Source of the DNA: Secundilactobacillus silagincola
GTDB lineage: Bacteria > Bacillota > Bacilli > Lactobacillales > Lactobacillaceae
Assembly: GCF_002583405.1 (NCBI RefSeq)
Contig: NZ_BCMJ01000014.1
Coordinates: 1 to 48,022 of the forward strand
Reading direction: 5' to 3'
DNA: 48,022 nt
The notes under the pieces are model-generated. The model was not told where the DNA came from. It searched no databases and was given only the letters and a program-made list of their open reading frames with translations. The position numbers and the translations under genes were made by a program. Shown in pieces: positions 41,372-48,022 of this stretch; within the stretch, counting starts at the first letter, position 1; each line of letters starts with the position of its first letter.

Positions 41372-44300
41372 AATTCAGCCGTTTACTAATGAACAAGATG
41401 TTGAAGAAGGAGCAATTGACCTTATTGTCTCTCTTGGCTACACAGATTTACGTAGTGCTGAATATAATCGGCCTAATATTCAGGTAGATAGCGAACGCGA
41501 TAGTGACCATCAGAAAATTGTACTTGAGCCAAGACTAATGGCTGCATTCAAACAAATAAATCCTGGTCTGCCGCATTTTGTTTATACAGAAGCATTACGT
41601 CAGTTTAAAAGCATTCCAGACGGACCAGATTTAATGGCAAATAACCATCATTTCCACAAGTTACTGATTGAAGGCGCATCAGTAACTGAAAATAAAAATG
41701 GACAACCACACACTTATTCTGTAAAGGCAGTTGATTTTAACAATATTGCAGTCAATGATTTCATGGTGACAAACCAGTTCACAATAAAACAAGGAGGCCG
41801 TAATCGCAGACCTGACATTACGATCTTTATTAATGGATTGCCTGTAGTGACTTTTGAGCTGAAGAACCAAGCTAACGAGAATGTTGGGATTGAAGATGCT
41901 TATAATCAATTACAGACCTATAAGCAAGATATTTCTGATTATATGGCCTACAACGAAGTCCTAATTGCTTCTGATGGCGTTAATGCAAGAACAGGCTCCC
42001 TTTCAGCCGGGTTTGATCGGTTTATGCAATGGCGATCACCAGATCATCGCGATTCTGATTTGCCGGATTCATATGAACTGGAAACTATGATTACCAATAT
42101 GCTGAAACCCGCTGTCATTCTAGACTTAATTCAGAATTTTATTATTTTTGAATCTAATGACGCGAAAACATCTAAAATCTTGGCAGCCTACCATCAATAT
42201 TACATGGTTAATAAGGCAGTGGCTCGTGCTGCTAAGACTTTGCAAGACCCAAAAAATAATCGCATCGGTGTCGTGTGGCACACACAAGGATCAGGTAAAT
42301 CGTTGTCAATGGTCTTTTTCTCAGGGATTGTCAGCCGAAAAATCGGGAATCCAACAATATTGGTCATCAATGATCGCAACGATCTGGATGATCAACTGGA
42401 ACAAACCTTTTCAGCAGCGCATGATTATCTACGGCAAACACCTAAGCAGGCTAAGTCACGGACAGATACACGTGATCTGCTAGCAACCAATAGTGGAGGT
42501 ATCATCTTTTCCACCATTCAGAAGTTCTCACCTGAAGATGGTGAAGATGCTATGCCAGTATTGACTAGCCGCAGTAATGTCATTGTCATATCAGATGAGG
42601 CACACCGTTCGCAATATGGTATGAAAGCTCGTTATACCAAAGACGGAGTTAGATATGGTTTCGCACAATATTTACGTGATTCGTTGCCAAATGCTTCGTT
42701 TATTGGCTTTACAGGGACACCAATTAATATCGATGATAAGTCAACAACAGGGGTGTTTGGTGATTATATCGATGTTTATGACATGACACAGTCAGTTCGT
42801 GATCATACAACCGTTCGAATCTTTTATGAAAATCACGTTATTCCCTTATATGCTGACCCAGAGGTACAGCATAAGTACGAAGCTTTAATAGACAAAGCAG
42901 GGCAAGACGATCCTGAAGTTACTGATGATCAGAAAAGAAAAGCTGATTTTACCAGCTTGGAACGGTTAGCTGGGGCAACTAGCCGTTTAAAGGCCTTAGC
43001 AAAGCATTTTGTGCATCATTTTGAGACTCATCAAGCAGTACAATTTGGCAAAGCTATCATAGTTGAAACGTCAAGGCGTAATGCAGTTAAACTTTTTAAT
43101 GAGATTGTTAAGTTGCGGCCACTGTGGTATTCAGATGATTTAACTAAAGGAAAAATCAAAATTGTTATGACATCAGATACCGCTGCTGACGGTCCTGAAT
43201 TAGCCAAGCATCATACTAATGCTAAACAGCGAAGAGCCCTCCAGCAAAGGATGAAAGATGATAATGATGAACTAAAAATCGTTATTGTCGTAAATATGTG
43301 GCTAACAGGTTTTGATGCGCCTTCGGTTAATACAATGTATGTTGATAGACCAATGCATGGGCACAATTTGATGCAGGCTATTGCACGAGTTAATCGAGTT
43401 TTTCGAGATAAAGACGGCGGACTAATTGTTGATTACATTGGGATTGCTGATAGTTTAAATCAAGCGCTTAGACATTATTCTAAAAATGATCGTGATCAAG
43501 CTGGAATTAACGTTGATAAAGCAGTGTCATTAATGAAATCTAAGTACGATATTATCATCAATGATTACCTGTATGGTGTTAATTATAGTGGCTACAATAG
43601 TGATATACGTGGTAAGCGTCAAGAATCTTATCGATTAGCACTTGATGCTGTAGTTAGCTTAGATAAAGAACAGCAAAAAAAGTTTGCGGATACTGTGGTG
43701 CAACTACAAAAAGTTTACGCACTTGTGGTAACAAGCAAGCAGGCACAAGCAATTTCTTCAGAAGTAGCTTTCTTTGGTGCTGTCAAAAGTGCATTGATGA
43801 AGATTTTGCAAGCAGTGAGTCCACATGATAATCCTGTCACAAATAGAGAACTAAATTTGCGATTAGATCAGCTTGTAAACCAATCAGTAATAGCTAAACA
43901 GCCTGTTGATTTATATAAAGAATTAGGGCTTGAACGACCAGAACTAAGTTTACTGTCCGAAAAATTTTTAGATAGTATCCAAAATATGCCAGAACAAAAT
44001 TTGGCAGTGAAGTTATTAGAGCGATTGCTTAAGGGTAAAGTTAGAGCATTGACTAAGGTTAATCTAATTCAATCACGGAGGTTTGGTGATATGCTTGAAA
44101 ACAATATTGAAGCATTAAATCAACGTGGGGTGACGACTGAGATTGTTATTCGAAAATTGATTGAATTAGCTAAAAATATGCAGGAAACAGAAGCAGCTGG
44201 CGAAAGCTTAGGACTGAGTGCTAATGAACAAGCGTTTTACGATGCATTATGTGATCAAAAGACCGCTGTGCAAGTTATGGGTGAAGATACGTTACAAGAA

Positions 44301-44501
44301 ATTGCCAAAGAATTGGTAGGAACTGTGCGTAAATATGCATCTACTCCTGACTGGGTTCAAAGGAAGACGACACAAGCCGCTATGCGGCAAGCTGTCCGCC
44401 GTATGTTAAAAGATCATGGGTACCCGCCAACATTTGCACCTGCTGCAGTAGATACCATTATTGAACAGGCACAGACAATGGCATTTGACAATCACAACTA
44501 G
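41364..44501 (+). CDS. hsdR: Type I restriction endonuclease R subunit (HsdR)
   Basis: A 1045-aa motor-nuclease. The N-terminal nuclease domain has RPDITIFINGLPVVTFELKN near 150-172 (PD-ExK). The helicase core has Walker A HTQGSGKSL near 306, DEAH in ISDEAHRSQYG near 410, GFTGTPI near 448, and motif VI ARVNRVFRDK near 675. A C-terminal helical domain contacts the methylase. All motifs are intact. It translocates DNA and cuts unmodified DNA far from the target. Confidence 0.96.
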   Translation: MPKIQPFTNEQDVEEGAIDLIVSLGYTDLRSAEYNRPNIQVDSERDSDHQKIVLEPRLMAAFKQINPGLPHFVYTEALRQFKSIPDGPDLMANNHHFHKLLIEGASVTENKNGQPHTYSVKAVDFNNIAVNDFMVTNQFTIKQGGRNRRPDITIFINGLPVVTFELKNQANENVGIEDAYNQLQTYKQDISDYMAYNEVLIASDGVNARTGSLSAGFDRFMQWRSPDHRDSDLPDSYELETMITNMLKPAVILDLIQNFIIFESNDAKTSKILAAYHQYYMVNKAVARAAKTLQDPKNNRIGVVWHTQGSGKSLSMVFFSGIVSRKIGNPTILVINDRNDLDDQLEQTFSAAHDYLRQTPKQAKSRTDTRDLLATNSGGIIFSTIQKFSPEDGEDAMPVLTSRSNVIVISDEAHRSQYGMKARYTKDGVRYGFAQYLRDSLPNASFIGFTGTPINIDDKSTTGVFGDYIDVYDMTQSVRDHTTVRIFYENHVIPLYADPEVQHKYEALIDKAGQDDPEVTDDQKRKADFTSLERLAGATSRLKALAKHFVHHFETHQAVQFGKAIIVETSRRNAVKLFNEIVKLRPLWYSDDLTKGKIKIVMTSDTAADGPELAKHHTNAKQRRALQQRMKDDNDELKIVIVVNMWLTGFDAPSVNTMYVDRPMHGHNLMQAIARVNRVFRDKDGGLIVDYIGIADSLNQALRHYSKNDRDQAGINVDKAVSLMKSKYDIIINDYLYGVNYSGYNSDIRGKRQESYRLALDAVVSLDKEQQKKFADTVVQLQKVYALVVTSKQAQAISSEVAFFGAVKSALMKILQAVSPHDNPVTNRELNLRLDQLVNQSVIAKQPVDLYKELGLERPELSLLSEKFLDSIQNMPEQNLAVKLLERLLKGKVRALTKVNLIQSRRFGDMLENNIEALNQRGVTTEIVIRKLIELAKNMQETEAAGESLGLSANEQAFYDALCDQKTAVQVMGEDTLQEIAKELVGTVRKYASTPDWVQRKTTQAAMRQAVRRMLKDHGYPPTFAPAAVDTIIEQAQTMAFDNHN

Positions 44502-44605
44502 ATACATTCATATGAACAGATAATTTCGTGCAATCATGTTATTGATAAGTAGCAAATTACAAAATAGGTGAAAACATACCTAATAAAAATTGGAGAGTGA
44601 TTACA

Positions 44606-45103
44606 ATGATTAAACATCAAGTATTTTTCAGCTTTGAATATAATAAAGATAATTGGCGGGCTAGTCAGGTGAAGGAAATGGGAGCTGTAAGTTCATCATC
44701 TACGTTTTCTTCAAACGATTGGGAAGAAGTCAAGCAAAAAAATGACGCAGCAATTAAAAAGTGGATCGATGACCAAATGGCAATGAGGGCATGTTTAGTC
44801 GTTCTTGTAGGGAAAACTACTTCGTCAAGAAAATGGATTAAATACGAAATTGAACATGCAATGTCTTTAAATAAGGGGATTGTTGGCGTATATATTCATG
44901 GGCTTAAAGATATATTAGGAAACCAGACCACTAAAGGCGCAAACCCTTTTTACAACGTACAAACAATTAATGGTGATCGACTTTCGAAATATGTTCAATG
45001 TTATGATACTCCCTACTCTACTAGTAAGTATGTTTATTCTGACATCGAAGAGAATTTGCCAGATTTAATAGATGAAGCAATTAATAATCGCTTTGATTAT
45101 TGA
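44606..45103 (+). CDS. thsB: Thoeris ThsB, TIR-domain NAD-derived signal synthase
   Basis: A 165-aa TIR-like protein of the DUF1863 type. It starts IKHQVFFSFEYNKDNWRASQ, continues with IKKWIDDQMAMRACLVVLVG, and has RKWIKYEIEHAMSLNKGIVGV with the conserved Glu in the WxxxE(I)xxA helix used for catalysis in this family. In type I Thoeris, ThsB senses phage and makes a cyclic ADP-ribose isomer from NAD+. ATG at 44606 follows GGAGAG by 8 bases. The ThsA gene follows after 79 bases. Order and pairing match two-gene Thoeris loci. Confidence 0.92.
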   Translation: MIKHQVFFSFEYNKDNWRASQVKEMGAVSSSSTFSSNDWEEVKQKNDAAIKKWIDDQMAMRACLVVLVGKTTSSRKWIKYEIEHAMSLNKGIVGVYIHGLKDILGNQTTKGANPFYNVQTINGDRLSKYVQCYDTPYSTSKYVYSDIEENLPDLIDEAINNRFDY

Positions 45104-45182
45104 AATGAATTTTATGAATCAACCAAGTGTTGTTTAAACATCTTTAAATGATGCTGATTACTTTCAGGAGGGGATATCAAGA

Positions 45183-46655
45183 ATGGCAGATATTATTGGT
45201 GAAATTTCAAAGGAAGATTTTGTTAAGGGATATGCATTAAATATTCAAAAAAAAGAAGCAGCTATTTTTGTCGGTGCAGGGACATCTATGCCTTCTGGAA
45301 ACCTCAGTTGGATGGAGCTTATAAAACCTCTTGCTGATGCTTTGCAAATTAACATAAATTCTTACAACGATTTAGTGGATATTACTCAATACTTCTTGAA
45401 TGACCAAGCAGGTAATCGTAACTTTATTAATGACAGAATTTTAGACTCCATATCTGATCAGCAACATGATAATAAAACGTTACAGGCAATTGCTGAATTG
45501 CCGGTTTCTACCTTTTGGACAACTAACTATGATCACCTACTAGAAAAATATCTTGAAAAATCTGGCAGAAAAGTAGACACCAAAAGGAATGATGCTTCTC
45601 TTACAAATAGTATTAGGGGGCGCGATGCTACTGTGTTTAAAATGCACGGTGACAAAGATGACGTTAATGATACTGTAATTACTAGAGATGACTTTATGAG
45701 CTATGATGAAAAGCACCCCAACATGTCCACCGCACTACGTGGAGATTTTATTAATAAAACCTTTCTTTTTATTGGTTATAGTTTTAATGATCCTAATTTA
45801 AACTATATTCTAGGAAAGGTAAAGAGAACAAATACTACAAATCAACGGCGACATTTTTGTATTGTTAAAAGAATTCAGAAAAATGATCCTATATATCAAG
45901 ATAATGATCAAAAGTTTCAGCAGGATGAAGTATTGCAAAAATATAAAGTGGCTGATTTAAATGGTTATGGAATAAAAACGGTGTTTGTTGACTCTTATGA
46001 TGAGATACCTAGTATTCTTCAAGACATAAAATTAAAATCACTTTGTAACAATGTTTTTATATCTGGAAGCATTGAGGACTACAAAGACTTCGATAAATCA
46101 AGTGCAGACAAATTAATATTTAAGTTAGCTTACTCTTTAGTTGAAAAAAACTTTAAAGTTATTTCTGGTTTCGGTTTAGGGGTTGGCGATAATGTTATAA
46201 ACGGTGCTTTACAAGCAATTGATGACTCTGATCATAGGTCCTTAGATGATAATCTAAGCCTTTTCCCTTTTCCGATGGCAGATACTAATGAAAGAACTGA
46301 TGAGATAAGAGCGCGTTGGGCAAAGTATAGAAACAAAATAATATCTGAATCAGGCATTTGCTTATTTCTATTTGGAAACAAAAAAACAGTCGATGGTAAG
46401 ACTGTTCTTGCCGATGGTATGATGGAAGAATTTGAAATAGCCAAATCAATGAATAAATTCATAATTCCCGTTGGCTTCACAAAATCTGTAGCTCAAAAAT
46501 TATGGGATAAATTTAACCATGAGTTGCCAAATTATTTAAATCCAAAGGATTTTCAGAAACTTGAAAAAATTACAGAAATATCAGAAAAATCAATAAATGA
46601 ATCTGTTCAGACCATTTTGAAATTGATTGAACAACTTAACCCTCAAAATAGCTAA
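45183..46655 (+). CDS. thsA: Thoeris ThsA, SIR2-SLOG NADase effector
   Basis: A 490-aa effector, close in length to the Bacillus cereus ThsA. The N-terminal SIR2-like domain (about 10-285) has FVGAGTSMPSG at 29-39, TTNYDH with Asn115, and FKMHGD with His155; these correspond in context to the Asn and His essential for NAD+ hydrolysis in ThsA. The C-terminal SLOG domain (about 290-485; NVFISGSIEDYKDF, then KVISGFGLGVGDNVINGAL) binds the signal made by ThsB and switches on the NADase. AGGAGGGG precedes the ATG. All motifs appear intact, so a working abortive-infection system is likely. Confidence 0.95.
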   Translation: MADIIGEISKEDFVKGYALNIQKKEAAIFVGAGTSMPSGNLSWMELIKPLADALQININSYNDLVDITQYFLNDQAGNRNFINDRILDSISDQQHDNKTLQAIAELPVSTFWTTNYDHLLEKYLEKSGRKVDTKRNDASLTNSIRGRDATVFKMHGDKDDVNDTVITRDDFMSYDEKHPNMSTALRGDFINKTFLFIGYSFNDPNLNYILGKVKRTNTTNQRRHFCIVKRIQKNDPIYQDNDQKFQQDEVLQKYKVADLNGYGIKTVFVDSYDEIPSILQDIKLKSLCNNVFISGSIEDYKDFDKSSADKLIFKLAYSLVEKNFKVISGFGLGVGDNVINGALQAIDDSDHRSLDDNLSLFPFPMADTNERTDEIRARWAKYRNKIISESGICLFLFGNKKTVDGKTVLADGMMEEFEIAKSMNKFIIPVGFTKSVAQKLWDKFNHELPNYLNPKDFQKLEKITEISEKSINESVQTILKLIEQLNPQNS

Positions 46656-46659
46656 GATG

Positions 46660-46891
46660 AAAAATAACAAGTCGATCAAGTAACAAACGCTAAAGAAAAA
46701 GATATTAAAAAAGTACCAGTTGCAGAATTTAACAAAACTTACTTAAAACTGCAAAATGATTTACAACAAACTGCTAATCAAGCGTAAAAAAATCAATTAA
46801 AGAATCAGCTTAATGACGTACACCAAGAAATAAGCAACCGTACACAAAACCAGTTAAAAGATTTTGCTAAACAGAATCCCAAAATCAAGTA
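46660..46891 (+). pseudogene. Decayed C-terminal copy of the ArdC/LtrC-like gene
   Basis: The frame around 46700-46891 reads FNKTYLKLQNDLQQTANQA, stop, KNQLKNQLNDVHQEISNRTQ and DFAKQNPKIK, stop. It aligns with LNKSYQSLQQQVQQTTNSQQ through FAEQHPEIK at the end of the protein encoded at 34958-36082. One internal stop (46786-46788) and loss of the 5' part show decay. The following bases also match those after 36082, so a block of backbone was duplicated. Confidence 0.8.
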
Positions 46892-46920
46892 ATCTACACC
46901 AAAGGTTAACCAAGTCATGA

Positions 46921-46990
46921 CGCGTTAGCCAATTTTTATAAGCCATGTTGTAATGTGAGCAAGAAAAGGAAGTCTCGCATGAACAAGTCT
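46921..46990 (+). repeat. Decayed copy of the antitoxin-RNA region
   Basis: GTTAGCCAATTTTTATAAGC and the following AAGAAAAGGAAGTCTCGC match the sequence from 36078 onward (GTTAGCCAGTTTTTAAGG, ACAGAAAAGGAAGCCCCGC). In this copy the -10 has become TTGTAAT. It continues the duplication of the ltrC 3' end. Confidence 0.65.
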
Positions 46991-47024
46991 TTCCATGTGA
47001 AGCCGTGTAAGGTAGTTGCAGATT

Positions 47025-47146
47025 TTAATGATATTTGATAACCGCTAGTTTGCCAGAGCTAAGGTGTTTATTTTTTTGTTGGCTTTTAATCAGCTCAACA
47101 ATTAAGGTCACGATAAAAGTACGAAAGTTAAAGTTAATACGGACAC
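47025..47146 (-). pseudogene. Frameshifted second holin-like toxin
   Basis: From GTG 47146 (GAAAGGAG upstream) the frame reads VSVLTLT and then fails. In another frame the sequence continues FRTFIVTLIVELIKSQQKNK and stops at 47025. Joined, this resembles the 29-aa toxin at 36239, with FRTFIVTL in place of FGTFLIAL. A promoter with TATAAT lies upstream near 47230. It is the second toxin of the duplicated block, not a recent identical copy. Confidence 0.65.
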
Positions 47147-47312
47147 TTGAGCTACTCCTTTCGTTAGAATTTATGGTTTTAAGGAACTCTCCAATCAGGG
47201 AATAGATACTGCCTTAATCCTTCTATAAACTTTAATTATACAAAAAGCTGAAGGGCAAAGCCAATTGTCTTCTCAAAGTATCTAAATTTATTATTACTGG
47301 GAGTGTTAGATT

Positions 47313-48022
47313 TTGAAAATTCAATTGAAAAATCTTAAATTTGAAAAATGGTGCACTGGCATTATATTTTTAATTTTAGTCATTTTTTTGCTAATTAACA
47401 ACAAAGAAAAATTGGGGGTAGGTTCCATATTGTCTGTCCTTATCAGTCTGATTTCGGCAAATTTTCTGTTTCTTCAAAATAAATATAGTGATACTGTTGA
47501 CAAAATAAATGGCGTAAAACCTATATGGAAAATTTTAGCTGTTGATTCGGAAGTAGAGTATTTTTCATTAGACAAAAGCAAATCGGTTTTAGATAACGTT
47601 AGATATTATTCATTAATAGTAAATGACCAACATAAAATTGAGTCTATAAATAAACTGAACAACAAAAAAGATGAACTAATAGAATTTTATCTCTCTCCGA
47701 ATGCACTTGTAGAAAGTGAAACAGTTTACGATATTGCGGACTCTCCTTTGTTCAAGAGAAATGGTTCAGCCAGTTTTGAAAGCTTAAATGTATATAAAGA
47801 CGTTAATAAATATAAGTTAGTTACTATTATCAAGGCAATGACGATATTTGGTGACGAGACATACTTCTTTGAGGGAGACGAATTGTCTGGAGGACTTACT
47901 TTAATAAAAGGGAAGTTAAAACCATATTCTGGTAATTGGGATCGAACTTGCTGTGGGGATGAAAAAAAAGAACGAGCTGAAAATTACATAAAAGAGATTA
48001 TAAAAAAACAAAAAGAAAACAT
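47313..48022 (+). CDS. Two-helix membrane protein, 5' part (continues at base 61)
   Basis: Starting at TTG 47313 (GGGAG 9 bases upstream) the frame stays open to the window end and, across the circular join, to TAA at 116-118, giving 255 aa. Two N-terminal TM helices (TGIIFLILVIFLLI and GSILSVLISLISANFLFL) are followed by a strand-rich soluble domain of about 170 residues and a Lys/Gln then Thr-rich tail. Two TM helices plus a beta-rich domain recall membrane effectors of cyclic-nucleotide defence systems such as Cap15, but I see no motif that proves it. It lies next to the Thoeris locus, though separated by decayed backbone DNA. Confidence 0.7.
   Translation, partial: MKIQLKNLKFEKWCTGIIFLILVIFLLINNKEKLGVGSILSVLISLISANFLFLQNKYSDTVDKINGVKPIWKILAVDSEVEYFSLDKSKSVLDNVRYYSLIVNDQHKIESINKLNNKKDELIEFYLSPNALVESETVYDIADSPLFKRNGSASFESLNVYKDVNKYKLVTIIKAMTIFGDETYFFEGDELSGGLTLIKGKLKPYSGNWDRTCCGDEKKERAENYIKEIIKKQKEN
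47963..48022. repeat. Terminal direct repeat, copy 2 (circular overlap)
   Basis: Identical to bases 1-60. See the first copy. Confidence 0.9.

Noticed and set aside
1-48022. tRNA or rRNA genes
   Set aside because: No cloverleaf with a GTTCRANNC arm and no rRNA-like stretch was seen on reading; a dedicated tRNA scan was not possible here.

Overview
The window is most likely one complete circular conjugative plasmid of a lactic acid bacterium of the Lactobacillaceae. The best guess is the Lactiplantibacillus plantarum group, judged from protein style, codon use, the RepA_N replicon and the IS types. The first 60 bases (1-60) are identical to the last 60 (47963-48022), which fits a circle of about 47,962 bp with an assembly overlap at the ends. 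One gene, for a two-helix membrane protein, reads across this junction (47313-48022, then 1-118).

Layout. (1) 118-4600, cargo and scars: a serine recombinase; a nrtR-pncB-pncA NAD-salvage cluster with a palindromic operator candidate; a broken TetR gene fused to the tail of a DUF536 plasmid gene. (2) 4600-9420: a structured RNA candidate, a relB/yafQ-type toxin-antitoxin pair, a small membrane-protein gene with an early stop, and an FtsX-type ABC transporter between two inverted copies of a 62-bp palindromic unit. One copy is the left end of an IS3-family element whose right end abuts the tail of a second, destroyed pncB. (3) 9420-13700: a TetR-controlled ABC-2 drug/lipid-type exporter, a Dps protein and an IS6-family element that cut a second resolvase gene. 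(4) 13700-16550, replicon: ParA, a small partner, repeats around the par genes, an antisense-RNA-type leader, and RepA_N initiator with an iteron-like block inside its gene. (5) 16550-18500: an RHH/epsilon-like/zeta operon in which zeta has an in-frame stop, plus two small divergent genes. (6) 18500-36080, transfer: an RSF1010-like oriT, a MobA/MobL relaxase, and a long rightward operon for a Gram-positive type IV secretion system (VirB2-like pilin, VirB4, EssB-like protein, cell-wall hydrolase, thioredoxin-like protein, VirD4, VirB6-like protein, topoisomerase, ArdC/LtrC-like protein). (7) 36080-46660, defence island: a holin-like type I toxin with antisense RNA, a type I restriction-modification operon preceded by a half-size S subunit and a divergent M-like methylase, then a type I Thoeris system (thsB, thsA). 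(8) 46660-47250: a decayed copy of the ltrC tail and of the type I toxin locus, so duplicated backbone DNA brackets the island.

The most interesting idea is metabolic. Thoeris kills by hydrolysing NAD+, giving nicotinamide and ADP-ribose. The same plasmid carries PncA (nicotinamide to nicotinate), PncB (nicotinate to NaMN) and NrtR, a repressor family released by ADP-ribose. The plasmid therefore encodes both an NAD+ destroyer and an NAD+ rebuilding pathway whose regulator could sense the destroyer's product. This is inference; the families themselves are recognisable from sequence motifs.
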